Below, piece after piece: positions 6,665 through 14,740 of a DNA stretch of 19,582 nt (positions are counted from its first letter, which is position 1; each line of letters opens with the position of its first letter). A program made the translations under genes and the position numbers. Under the pieces are notes generated by a model that was given only the letters and a program-made list of their open reading frames with translations, did not search any database and was not told where the DNA came from. This stretch comes from CAYGTS01 sp964352905 (GTDB lineage Bacteria; Pseudomonadota; Gammaproteobacteria; JAHCLG01), in the NCBI GenBank assembly GCA_964352905.1, contig CAYGTS010000033.1, forward strand, positions 1 to 19,582, written 5' to 3'.

Positions 6665-9304
6665 TGCCAAGAGACGCTTCTTTAACTTTTCTTGTTGTGC
6701 AGGATCGGTAAATGCATGGTCATGATTGTCACTAATATAAAATACATCTTCTGCGCGCTCACCCAAGGTAACAATTTTTGCCGTTTTTAATTTAACGCCA
6801 CACTCTACAAATGCGATACCAATTTTTGCCAGTAAGCCAGGCTTATCTAAACAGAATATTTCAAGGATTGTAACATTGTTATTTTTTGGCTGGTTAAATT
6901 GAATTTTAGTAGGCATTGAAAAATGCTTAAGTTTAGTTGAACGAAAGCGTTTGATCGAGACTGGTCTGCACTTAACTAAAGATTGTTTTAGATGCGTGAG
7001 TAAGGCTTCAACTTCATCGGCAAGGGTTAGCTTTTGATCATGAAAATTGAGAACCTGAAAAGAATCATAAGAATAACCATCTTTTGAGGTAATAATGCGC
7101 GCTTCAAAAATATTAATATTAAACTTACTAATGACCGATACGGTTGTGGCAAATAAATAATCCTGGTCTTTGGCATGAACAAAAATGGTTGTTGCCGCTT
7201 TATAAATATCGTTGCTAATTAAAATTAAAGGTTGTGCTTGATCGGCATGGTTTAACACATGACTCACTTGCCAAACAATTTCTTCTACGGCATTATTTAA
7301 AAAATAATTATTACCTAAATTAAACCAAATAGCTAACACTTGTTGTTCTTGAAAACCTTGTTGCATTAACTGCTGTAGAGCCTGTTGTTTTTTATTGCGA
7401 ATAACTTCTATTTGTTTGCGCGGTTGTTTTGCTAAGTGTTGGGTTGCTATGAAATATAAATCACGCAAGATTGAATGTTTCCAGCCATTCCATAATTTCT
7501 CATTGGTGCCACGTATATCGGCAATCGTTAATAAAAAAAGGTAATCTAAAAAATGCTGGTGTTTGATTTTATCGCAAAATTCATCAATCACATCGGGATC
7601 ATGAATATCACGACGCTGCGCAGTTACTGACATCAATAAATGATTTTCAACCAAAAAACTGATTAAGTCAGCGCCCGCTTGATCAATATTATGTTGCTGG
7701 CAAAAATCCCTTGCATCCTGTGCGCCGAGTTGTGAGTGATCGCCACCACGACCTTTGGCAATATCATGAAACATTGCTGCTAAATAAAGATATTCTATAT
7801 TTTTTATATTTTTAATTAACTCATGGCAGAGTGGAAATTGTTTTTCACTGCTCGGATCTAAAAATTTTTCAATATTATGAATGACCACTAAGGTATGATA
7901 ATCCACCGTGTAAACATGAAATAAATCATATTGCATGCGCCCAATAATATTTGCAAAGACCGGTAAATAACGCCCCAAAATACCATAGCGATTCATACGT
8001 CGTAGCTGTGCTGAGACACCTTCTCCTTGCTGTAAGAGCTGCATAAATAATTGTTGATTACGTGCATTGCTACGAAATGCATCATTAATCAGTGGTAGGA
8101 CTTGATGTACTTGGCGAATCGTGCTGGCCCGCACACCGCGAATATGTGGGTTTTTAATTAACAAAATAAATAATTCAAATAAAGTCGTTGGGTTTTCATG
8201 AAAAACTTTCTCATGATTTGTTTCAATGTAATTATTAATCAACTGAAAGTGATGATTGATTTTTTGTGGTAGTGAATTTTTTTGATCTTCAACAATTTCT
8301 TCACGGAAAGATTGCAATAATAATTCATTTAACTCACGTATTGTTTTAGCGGTACGGAAATAATGTTGCATGAATTGTTCTATAGCAATAGCAGAGGGTT
8401 TATCTTGGTAACCAAATAAACTCGCTAATTGTTTTTGGTAATCAAATAATAAACGGTCTTCGCGGCGACCTGTAATAATATGCAAGGCAAAGCGAATTTT
8501 CCATAATAAATTTTGCGCATTACAAATTGCATGATATTCATCTTCCGTCATAAAGCCGTGTGTTACCAACTCATGCAAATCATGCGCATGAAAATGACGT
8601 TTAGACACCCAGCCGATCATGTGAATATCGCGCAGACCGCCAGGTGAGTTTTTAATATTCGGCTCTAAATTAAACGCAGTATTATGAAATTTAGCATGAC
8701 GTTGTTCTTGCTCATCTAGTTTGGCTTTAAAAAAAGCCTTACTTGACCAAGTTTGATCCGCATCCAATGTGTTGATAAGGGTATGATACAGTAATTCTTC
8801 ACCAGCTAATAATCGTGCTTCCATTAAATTCGTTGCAACCGTAATCTCTTTTTTGAACAAAGCATGACATTCAGCAATCGAACGCACTGCATGACCTACT
8901 TCTAATTTAATGTCCCAACACAAATTAATGAATTGGCCAATCTTTTCATGATCGTGAGAGTTCGCTGAGTTGGTGGTTAAGATTAAAATATCAATATCCG
9001 AAGCGGGAAATAATTCTCGGCGACCGTACCCCCCGACTGCGATTAAACATAATGATGGTGAGGCATCTAGCTTATAAAGCTTAAAGGCTTGCCTTAATAG
9101 TAAGTCAATAAAATCACTCCAGTCTTGGACAAGCGTTGTAATTAACGCATCCTGTAGAAAGTGATCACCGATAATTTGGCGTGCCTCTGTTAAACATTCA
9201 CGAAACAAAGCAGTCGCTTTTTTTGCATCTTGGCATTGATTAATTTTTTGGCTTAACGCATTTAACGCTTTAGCTGGCATGATTGAAAATTGATTTTTCT
9301 TCAT
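6653..9304 (-). CDS. glnD: GlnD bifunctional uridylyltransferase / uridylyl-removing enzyme
   Basis: GlnD senses glutamine and adds or removes UMP on PII proteins, which controls glutamine synthetase and nitrogen regulation. The nucleotidyltransferase domain has GGYGRRELFP (91-100) and DID (103-105), with NSPGGLRDIH near 219-228. The HD-type uridylyl-removing domain has HD at 513-514 (MFHDIAKGRGGDHS). Two C-terminal ACT domains lie at about 705-780 and 811-880; the second starts with LDKPGLLAKIG. The 883-residue length is normal. The annotated start overlaps map by 35 bases without a strong ribosome-binding site. ATG codon 9 (9280) is an alternative start, so the first residues are uncertain. 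map-glnD is the usual gammaproteobacterial pair. Confidence 0.96.
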   Translation of the reverse strand: MKKNQFSIMPAKALNALSQKINQCQDAKKATALFRECLTEARQIIGDHFLQDALITTLVQDWSDFIDLLLRQAFKLYKLDASPSLCLIAVGGYGRRELFPASDIDILILTTNSANSHDHEKIGQFINLCWDIKLEVGHAVRSIAECHALFKKEITVATNLMEARLLAGEELLYHTLINTLDADQTWSSKAFFKAKLDEQEQRHAKFHNTAFNLEPNIKNSPGGLRDIHMIGWVSKRHFHAHDLHELVTHGFMTEDEYHAICNAQNLLWKIRFALHIITGRREDRLLFDYQKQLASLFGYQDKPSAIAIEQFMQHYFRTAKTIRELNELLLQSFREEIVEDQKNSLPQKINHHFQLINNYIETNHEKVFHENPTTLFELFILLIKNPHIRGVRASTIRQVHQVLPLINDAFRSNARNQQLFMQLLQQGEGVSAQLRRMNRYGILGRYLPVFANIIGRMQYDLFHVYTVDYHTLVVIHNIEKFLDPSSEKQFPLCHELIKNIKNIEYLYLAAMFHDIAKGRGGDHSQLGAQDARDFCQQHNIDQAGADLISFLVENHLLMSVTAQRRDIHDPDVIDEFCDKIKHQHFLDYLFLLTIADIRGTNEKLWNGWKHSILRDLYFIATQHLAKQPRKQIEVIRNKKQQALQQLMQQGFQEQQVLAIWFNLGNNYFLNNAVEEIVWQVSHVLNHADQAQPLILISNDIYKAATTIFVHAKDQDYLFATTVSVISKFNINIFEARIITSKDGYSYDSFQVLNFHDQKLTLADEVEALLTHLKQSLVKCRPVSIKRFRSTKLKHFSMPTKIQFNQPKNNNVTILEIFCLDKPGLLAKIGIAFVECGVKLKTAKIVTLGERAEDVFYISDNHDHAFTDPAQQEKLKKRLLALIQ

Positions 9305-10055
9305 CGCGCATGGTTAACACTTCATAACCTGTTTCAGTTACCAATATGGTGTGCTCCCATTGCGCCGATAAGCTGTGATCTTTCGTGACCGCAGTCCAAC
9401 CATCGGGTAAAATTTTAATATGGCGTTTACCCGCGTTAATCATGGGTTCAATCGTAAACGTCATTCCTGGTTTTAAAGTTAAGCCGGTGTGTGGTTGCCC
9501 ATAATGCAAGACTTGCGGGTCCTCATGAAAGACTTTGCCAATCCCATGCCCACAAAATTCACGCACCACTGAAAAACGATTAGATTCGGCATGTTTTTGA
9601 ATGGCATGGCCAATATCACCCAATTGCACGCCCGGTTTCACCATTTTAATGCCAAGATACAATGATTCATGACACACTTTGCTCAAACGTTGTGCCAATA
9701 CCGAAGGTTTGCCAATAAAAAAAGTTTTACTGGTATCGCCATGGTAACCGTCTTTAATTACGGTGATATCGATATTTAAAATATCCCCATCGCGTAACTT
9801 ACGATCGCTTGGAATGCCATGACAAACTTGGTGATTCACGGAAGTGCAGATCGATTTGGGAAAACCTTTATAATTCAGTGGGGCAGGAATGGCCTGTTGG
9901 GTGTTAACAATATAATCATGACAAATCGTATTTAATTCATCGGTCGTAACACCCGATTTAACGTGTTCTGCAATCATAGTGAGTACATCGCTAGCCAATT
10001 TGCCTGCCATACGCATTTTTTCGATTTCTTGTGATGTTTTTATCGTAACAGCCAT
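9270..10055 (-). CDS. map: Type I methionine aminopeptidase
   Basis: This enzyme removes the N-terminal methionine from nascent proteins in the cytosol. In a 261-residue product the five metal ligands are all present: D96, D107, H170, E203 and E234. H79 lies in the conserved VCHGIP. The open frame extends to an ATG at 10067, but the codon at 10055 gives MAVTIKTSQEIEKMR, aligned with known Map N-termini, and has GGAAGAG just upstream; I chose 10055. It reads away from rpsB, the classic map/rpsB divergence. The downstream glnD start lies inside its 3' end, so the two are cotranscribed. Confidence 0.96.
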   Translation of the reverse strand: MAVTIKTSQEIEKMRMAGKLASDVLTMIAEHVKSGVTTDELNTICHDYIVNTQQAIPAPLNYKGFPKSICTSVNHQVCHGIPSDRKLRDGDILNIDITVIKDGYHGDTSKTFFIGKPSVLAQRLSKVCHESLYLGIKMVKPGVQLGDIGHAIQKHAESNRFSVVREFCGHGIGKVFHEDPQVLHYGQPHTGLTLKPGMTFTIEPMINAGKRHIKILPDGWTAVTKDHSLSAQWEHTILVTETGYEVLTMRDEEKSIFNHAS

Positions 10056-10214
10056 TATCTCTTCCAAATATTCTTACAAAATCGCGTTATTGTACGTGGA
10101 TTTATCAAAATTCGCTAGTTTAATGGCGGTCGCCGTTACGATCCACGGCAGGGCTCGATCGACACGGAGTTAACCATCATGTTAATATGCATTTTTTGTA
10201 TTGAGGATAGTCAC

Positions 10215-10451
10215 ATGCAACAACAGCGAGCACCGCTTTACGCGCGCATCGTGCCTTTTATTGGCATTGGTATTGCCTTAGTGGTGATGTTTTTTGCACT
10301 AATAATTGGTATTTATTTGCTGGTTTTTGGATCGCTTGTCGGTGTGGTTTTATTTGTGATTGTTTATTTAAAACGAAAGTTTTTCACAAGCAAAACGCAT
10401 TATCCAACGAAGCGGCAAGGTAAGATTTACGATCATAGAGACAGTGAATAG
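10215..10451 (+). CDS. Small two-helix membrane protein of unknown function
   Basis: The product has 78 residues. A short N-terminus is followed by two closely spaced hydrophobic helices (about residues 12-30 and 33-51), then a basic-rich cytoplasmic tail ending KIYDHRDSE. I do not recognise a named family. I chose the ATG at 10215 because GAGG lies 8 bases upstream; the earlier in-frame ATG at 10179 has no such signal. It sits in the gap between map and the rpsB leader, which is empty in E. coli. Its stop codon lies inside a 12-base string identical to one end of the MITE family (10444-10455), so the very C-terminus may have been altered by a repeat. Codon use resembles the neighbours, but evidence that it is a real gene is moderate. 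Confidence 0.6.
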   Translation: MQQQRAPLYARIVPFIGIGIALVVMFFALIIGIYLLVFGSLVGVVLFVIVYLKRKFFTSKTHYPTKRQGKIYDHRDSE

Positions 10452-10530
10452 TTACGGTGAATGATTACAACAGATTGAACGCTTAAAATGCACCTTAAGC
10501 AATTCACAGCAACAGCGCCAAAAAACACCG

Positions 10531-10560
10531 TTGGCACTTTCAGCTAAAGTATGGTATAAA
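10531..10560 (+). promoter_or_regulatory. Candidate sigma-70 promoter of rpsB
   Basis: TTGGCA (10531-10536) and TATAAA (10555-10560) are separated by 18 bases. Transcription from about 10567 would give a leader of about 140 bases before the rpsB ATG, similar to the long rpsB leader of E. coli. Assigned by consensus match and position only. Confidence 0.5.
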
Positions 10561-10596
10561 GTGCGGCTAACGGTAGCAGGCTATGTTACTGATATT

Positions 10597-10706
10597 TTAA
10601 CCAATCACACTGTATTATCTAACATGCTTTAGGGTGCCAATTTATTTATTAATCAATTGGTTAAATCATGTAAACAGTGGGAGTTTAACCCTCTTAGGAG
10701 AATAAA
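10597..10706 (+). promoter_or_regulatory. Putative S2-responsive rpsB leader with pseudoknot
   Basis: TTAACCAAT (10597-10605) is perfectly complementary to ATTGGTTAA (10656-10664). CACTGT (10608-10613) is complementary to ACAGTG (10674-10679). The two pairings interleave, giving an H-type pseudoknot that ends 17 bases before the AGGAG ribosome-binding site (10696-10700). A third segment, TTAACC at 10685-10690, could compete for GGTTAA and links folding to the translation start. In gammaproteobacteria, S2 represses its own operon by binding a pseudoknotted rpsB leader (related to Rfam t44). Position and topology fit; binding by S2 is inferred. Confidence 0.55.
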
Positions 10707-11501
10707 ATGACTGCAATGACAATGCGACAAATGTTGCAAGCCGGTGTTCACTTCGGCCACCAAACCCGTTACTGGAACCCCAAAATGGGCGAATACATTT
10801 TTGGCGCGCGTAACCGAATCCATATTATCAATCTTGAAAAAACCTTACCCTTATTCAACGAGGCAATGAATTTCTTTTCACGCTTAGCGGCTAATAAGGG
10901 CAAAGTACTTTTTGTTGGCACAAAATGGGCTGCGCAAGACATTATCCGTGAGCAAGCAAAACGCTGTGGCATGCCTTATGTTGATTTTCGTTGGTTGGGT
11001 GGGATGTTAACCAACTATAAAACCGTACGCCAATCTATACGCCGTTTAAAAGAATTAGAAGCACAAGAGAAAGAAGGTTTATTTGACAGAGTGACTAAAA
11101 AAGAAGCCTTGCAAATTAAACGTGAAATGATCAAATTAGAGCGCAGTTTAGGCGGGATTAAAGACATGGGTTCTTTACCGGATGCGCTCTTCATTATCGA
11201 TGTTGGTTATGAAAAAATTGCGATTCAAGAAGCTAATAAATTAAAAATTCCAGTCATTGGTGTGGTTGATACCAACCGTGATCCGAATGGCATTGACTAC
11301 GTGATTCCAGGTAACGATGATTCGCGTAGCGCAATTGAACTCTATACTTCGATGGTTGCTAATATCATTCTTGAAGCTCGTGGCACGAATACGACAGCCG
11401 TTAATGCCAAAGATGACTTTGTTGAAGTAGAACTTGATGAAGTTGCTGTAAAAGAAAATGTTGCAGCAAAGTTTGGTTATTCAGATGAAGAAGAGAATTA
11501 A
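10707..11501 (+). CDS. rpsB: 30S ribosomal protein S2
   Basis: S2 binds the small subunit near the S1 site and the 16S rRNA head-body junction. The N-terminus carries the hallmark GVHFGHQTRYWNPKM, followed by FGARNRIHIINLEKT, and the central RWLGGMLTNYKTVRQSI and PDALFIIDV are typical. At 264 residues it is longer than the 241 of E. coli. The extra length is an acidic C-terminal tail ending DEEEN. AGGAG lies 6 bases before the ATG. It opens the conserved translation/envelope cluster, but the usual close link to tsf is broken by two inverted MITEs at 11509-11775. Confidence 0.98.
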   Translation: MTAMTMRQMLQAGVHFGHQTRYWNPKMGEYIFGARNRIHIINLEKTLPLFNEAMNFFSRLAANKGKVLFVGTKWAAQDIIREQAKRCGMPYVDFRWLGGMLTNYKTVRQSIRRLKELEAQEKEGLFDRVTKKEALQIKREMIKLERSLGGIKDMGSLPDALFIIDVGYEKIAIQEANKLKIPVIGVVDTNRDPNGIDYVIPGNDDSRSAIELYTSMVANIILEARGTNTTAVNAKDDFVEVELDEVAVKENVAAKFGYSDEEEN

Positions 11502-11508
11502 TTCATTA

Positions 11509-11686
11509 GTAACTGCTCGCCCCTTTAGCTTGCTGTTTATCAAGAACGTTCAGATTTGGCGATAAAAATGGCGAAAATATTTTTGAGAAAGCGCAGTTTA
11601 TGCGTTATAAATGAGCATTTCGATAAAAGATTTTCGCCGTTTTTAGCCCAAAGATGGACGTTCCCCGCTACGGAGTGAGCAGTTAC
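11509..11686 (+). mobile_element. MITE copy A (178 bp)
   Basis: The termini are GTAACTGCTCGC on the left and GTGAGCAGTTAC on the right (inverted). The flanking 8-mers ATTCATTA (11501-11508) and ATTCATCA (11687-11694) agree at 7 of 8 positions, a probable target duplication. It carries the family block AAGAACGTTCAGATTTGGCG. Its centre has an extra module with inverted repeat GGCGAAAAT (11570-11578) / ATTTTCGCC (11630-11638) that is absent from the other copies. It has no coding capacity. GTAA ends with 8-base duplications are features of IS66-family elements. Confidence 0.82.
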
Positions 11687-11725
11687 ATTCATCATTAGTA
11701 ACTACTCACTCCGTAGCAGGGAACG
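11659..11725 (+). terminator. Long hairpin formed by abutting MITE ends, possible attenuator between rpsB and tsf
   Basis: Bases 11659-11686 pair with 11698-11725 over 28 positions with two mismatches, leaving an 11-base loop (ATTCATCATTA). The hairpin is very stable but is not followed by a T-run, so it is not a standard intrinsic terminator. It could slow RNA polymerase, protect the rpsB mRNA 3' end, or be an RNase III site. The structure is visible in the sequence; any effect is inference. Confidence 0.4.
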
Positions 11726-11775
11726 CCAAATTTGAACGTTCTGGTCAATATAAGCTAAAGGGGCTGAGCAGATAT
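11698..11775 (-). mobile_element. MITE copy B (78 bp)
   Basis: This is the shortest copy, inverted relative to copy A. It starts GTAACTACTCACTCCG and ends GCTGAGCAGATAT. It is flanked by exact 8-base duplications CATCATTA (11690-11697 and 11776-11783; the match extends to nine bases). It contains GAACGTTC and AAGCTAAAGGGG. Its left duplication overlaps the right duplication of copy A, so the two insertions are side by side and happened separately. Confidence 0.85.
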
Positions 11776-11806
11776 CATCATTAAAATAAACGATAGAGGA
11801 AAAATA

Positions 11807-12682
11807 ATGGCAATTACAGCAGCTTTAGTTAAAGAGTTACGCGAAAGAACTGGCGTTGGTATGATGGAGTGCAAAAAAGCGCTTGAAGCAGTTGGTGGTG
11901 ATATTGAAGCCGCGATTGAAGAAATGCGAAAATCCGGTCAGGCCAAAGCCCTGAAAAAAGCCGGCCGAATCGCCGCAGAAGGCATGGTTGCAACCTGTCT
12001 CACGGAAAATATTGCAACCATTCTTGAGATAAATTGTGAAACAGATTTTGTGGCACGTGATGAGCAATTTAATCATTTTGTTGCAGCTGCAGTTAAAATG
12101 GCGGCACAATCTAAAAGCCAGAATGTTGAGCAATTAGCGGATGCTAAATTAAACGCAGATAAAACGGTTGAACAAGCACGCCAAGAATTAATCGTTAAAA
12201 TCGGTGAAAATATTTCGTTGCGTCGTGTTGATCACGTTAAGTCCAACAATGTTGCTGATTATATTCACTTAAACAATAAAATTGGTGTTGTGGTGGCGCT
12301 TGATGGTGGTGATGAAAATCTTGCGAAAGATATCGCCATGCATATTGCCGCATGCAGCCCGGTTGCGATTACTGCTGATGAAGTTTCAGCAGATGTGATT
12401 GCAAAAGAGCGTGAAATCGCTAAAGCACAAGCTGAAGAAAGTGGTAAACCAGCTGATATTATCGAAAAAATGATTGAAGGCCGAATTAATAAATTCTTGA
12501 AAGAAGTTACTTTATTAGGCCAACCGTTTGTTAAAGATCCGAATCTTTCTATTGAGAAATTATTGCAACAGCATAAAGCCAGCGTGCTTAAATTCATTCG
12601 CTATGAAGTGGGTGAAGGGATTGAGAAAAAAGAAGAGGATTTTGTTGCTGAAGTTATGGCGCAAGCTCGTGGAGGCAATTAG
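11807..12682 (+). CDS. tsf: Translation elongation factor Ts
   Basis: EF-Ts exchanges GDP for GTP on EF-Tu. The N-terminal UBA-like domain has VKELRERTGVGMMECKKALE. The core motif TDFVARDEQF (TDFV at 79-82) provides the residues that intrude into EF-Tu. At 291 residues it is slightly longer than the 283 of E. coli. The start has GAGG 7 bases upstream. It is normally cotranscribed with rpsB; here 305 bases of MITE sequence intervene. Its TAG stop overlaps the GTG start of pyrH by one base. Confidence 0.98.
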   Translation: MAITAALVKELRERTGVGMMECKKALEAVGGDIEAAIEEMRKSGQAKALKKAGRIAAEGMVATCLTENIATILEINCETDFVARDEQFNHFVAAAVKMAAQSKSQNVEQLADAKLNADKTVEQARQELIVKIGENISLRRVDHVKSNNVADYIHLNNKIGVVVALDGGDENLAKDIAMHIAACSPVAITADEVSADVIAKEREIAKAQAEESGKPADIIEKMIEGRINKFLKEVTLLGQPFVKDPNLSIEKLLQQHKASVLKFIRYEVGEGIEKKEEDFVAEVMAQARGGN

Positions 12683-13413
12683 TGGATCATATTGCACCCA
12701 AAAAACCTATTTACAAACGAATTTTGTTAAAGTTATCGGGTGAAGCTTTGACAGGAGATAGCGATTTTGGCATTTCTCCTAAAGTCATTGCTCGTATGAG
12801 TAAAGAAATTGCTGAATTAGTTCACTTGGATGTGCAAGTGGGGTTGGTGATTGGTGGTGGTAATTTATTTCGTGGCCAAGCACTTTCTAAAGCCGGTTTA
12901 GGCCGCATCACGGGTGATTACATGGGCATGTTAGCAACTGTCATGAATGCGCTTGCCATGCGGGATATGTTAGAGCAAATTAACATTGCAACGCGTGTCA
13001 TGTCTGCTATTCCCATGAGCGGTGTAGTTGATCATTACGATCGCCGCAAAGCAATCCACCATTTAGAGCAAAAGCGTGTCGTTTTATTTTCAGCCGGTAC
13101 CGGTAATCCGCTTGTGACCACCGATTCTGCTGCCAGTTTGCGCAGCATTGAAGTGGAAGCAGATATCTTATTAAAAGCCACCAACGTTGATGGTATTTAC
13201 AGTACCGATCCAGCGCTTGATCCCACTGCAGAGCGTTATCACCAACTAACGTATGCTGAAGTATTAAAAAAAGAATTAGGTGTGATGGATTTAACCGCAT
13301 TTTGCCAATGCCGTGATCATAATATGCCAATACGTGTTTTTAATTTGAATAAAGAAAAAGCATTGTTGCGAATCGTTATGGGTGAAGATGAAGGTACTTT
13401 AGTGACCAGTTAA
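12682..13413 (+). CDS. pyrH: UMP kinase
   Basis: UMP kinase phosphorylates UMP to UDP in pyrimidine biosynthesis and belongs to the amino-acid kinase fold. Visible are KLSGEAL (17-23), GGGNLFRG (58-65), GTGNP (139-143) and TTDSAA (146-151). The 243-residue length is normal. The start is GTG, overlapping the tsf stop as TAGTG, with GGAGG at 12671-12675 six bases upstream, so translation is likely coupled to tsf. It is followed by frr after 18 bases. Confidence 0.97.
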   Translation: MDHIAPKKPIYKRILLKLSGEALTGDSDFGISPKVIARMSKEIAELVHLDVQVGLVIGGGNLFRGQALSKAGLGRITGDYMGMLATVMNALAMRDMLEQINIATRVMSAIPMSGVVDHYDRRKAIHHLEQKRVVLFSAGTGNPLVTTDSAASLRSIEVEADILLKATNVDGIYSTDPALDPTAERYHQLTYAEVLKKELGVMDLTAFCQCRDHNMPIRVFNLNKEKALLRIVMGEDEGTLVTS

Positions 13414-13431
13414 GTTTAGAGGAAGAAATAA

Positions 13432-13989
13432 ATGTTAGAGCAACTTAAAAAAGATGCTGAAAAAAGAATGACTAAATCCATTGAGTCATTTAAATTAGAT
13501 TTAACCAAATTACGTACTGGGCGCGCGCAACCCAGTTTATTGGATCATGTGGTGGTTTCTTACTACGGTAATGAAACACCGCTTAACCAAGTTGCGAATG
13601 TCTCAGTTGCTGATTCCAGAACACTTTCCATTCAGCCTTGGGAAAAAAGCATGATTGAACCGATCGAAAAAGCAATCATGAATTCTGATTTAGGCTTAAA
13701 CCCCGTGACAGCTGGGCAGATTATTCGCGTGCCATTGCCGCCGTTAACCGAAGAGCGTCGTCGTGAAATGATTAAAGTCGTTAAGCAAGAAGCTGAAAAT
13801 ACCAAAGTGGCGATCCGCAATATTCGTCGTGATGCTAATAACGCCTGTAAAGATGCGCTCAAGAATAAACAAATTACGGAAGACGACGTGCGTCGTAGTG
13901 AAGAAGTTATTCAAAAATTAACGGATAAATACGTTAAAGACGTGGAGACTATTTTTGCAGCGAAAGAAGCGGAGTTGATGGAAGTTTAG
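13432..13989 (+). CDS. frr: Ribosome recycling factor
   Basis: RRF splits post-termination ribosomes together with EF-G. The 185-residue length is exactly typical. Conserved parts are the LRTGRAQPSLLD segment near residues 26-37, the domain II region beginning YYGNETPLNQVANVSV, and RVPLPPLTEERRREM in the hinge and helix. The ATG has GAGGAAG 6 bases upstream. It follows pyrH and precedes uppS in the usual order. Confidence 0.98.
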   Translation: MLEQLKKDAEKRMTKSIESFKLDLTKLRTGRAQPSLLDHVVVSYYGNETPLNQVANVSVADSRTLSIQPWEKSMIEPIEKAIMNSDLGLNPVTAGQIIRVPLPPLTEERRREMIKVVKQEAENTKVAIRNIRRDANNACKDALKNKQITEDDVRRSEEVIQKLTDKYVKDVETIFAAKEAELMEV

Positions 13990-14001
13990 AAGCGTCGTTT
14001 A

Positions 14002-14733
14002 ATGAGCACTCAACAATACGACAAAACACCCAAGCACGTTGCCATCATCATGGATGGTAATGGCCGTTGGGCCAAGTTGCGCAACAAACCGCGTGTCACC
14101 GGCCACAAAGAAGGCATTAAATCGGTGCGTGAAATTATTTCAGTTGCCGCTGAACATCGTATTAACTATCTTACCTTATTCGCTTTTGGCCAAGAAAACT
14201 GGCGGCGTCCTGCAGAAGAAGTTAGCTTCTTAATGAATTTGTTTACTAACACGCTTAAACATGAAGTAAAGAAATTGCATAAAAATGGTGTTAGGTTTCG
14301 TGTGATAGGGGATCGCTCACGTTTTTCGCAGGAGCTCAATAAAATCATCGCTCAGTCAGAGCAGTTAACTGCTCATAATACCGGCTTACAATTAAACTTG
14401 GCTGTTAATTACAGCGGGCGCTGGGATATTTTACAAGCAGTACAAAAGCTACTACAAGCAGGACTGACTGAAATTAATGAAACGCATTTAGAACAGCAAT
14501 TAGCAACGGCTAATCTGCCAGATCCCGATTTGTTTATCCGCAGCAGTGGTGAATGTCGTCTCAGTAATTTTATGCTATGGCAACTTGCCTATACCGAAAT
14601 GGTGTATAGTGAGGTATTATGGCCTGATTTTAAACGCCAACATTTTGAAGAAGCGCTGCAATCGTATGCGAGCCGCCAGAGGCGATTTGGCTATACCAGT
14701 GAGCAAGTTGCAACCCAAATAAAACAGGAGTAA
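14002..14733 (+). CDS. uppS: Isoprenyl transferase (undecaprenyl diphosphate synthase)
   Basis: This enzyme condenses isopentenyl diphosphate onto farnesyl diphosphate to make the C55 lipid carrier for peptidoglycan and O-antigen. MDGNGRWA (17-24) contains catalytic D18; H35 and FAFGQENWRRP (60-70) follow. The pyrophosphate-binding FIRSSGECRLSNFMLWQ (178-194) keeps R180, R186 and S188. Two small deviations from the common form are FAFG instead of FAFS and RSSGE instead of RTGGE; both look tolerable. The ribosome-binding site is weak. It sits 12 bases after frr and 7 bases before cdsA. Confidence 0.96.
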   Translation: MSTQQYDKTPKHVAIIMDGNGRWAKLRNKPRVTGHKEGIKSVREIISVAAEHRINYLTLFAFGQENWRRPAEEVSFLMNLFTNTLKHEVKKLHKNGVRFRVIGDRSRFSQELNKIIAQSEQLTAHNTGLQLNLAVNYSGRWDILQAVQKLLQAGLTEINETHLEQQLATANLPDPDLFIRSSGECRLSNFMLWQLAYTEMVYSEVLWPDFKRQHFEEALQSYASRQRRFGYTSEQVATQIKQE

Positions 14734-14740
14734 GTGAAAA

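Noticed and set aside
10465..10632. A 55-codon open stretch between the small membrane gene and rpsB
   Set aside because: It has no ATG, GTG or TTG at a usable position and no ribosome-binding site, and it overlaps the rpsB promoter and leader pseudoknot. It resembles nothing I know.
14178..14210. UppS FAFG and RSSGE variants as evidence of inactivation
   Set aside because: The catalytic aspartate, arginines and serine are retained and these substitutions are mild, so the enzyme is probably active.
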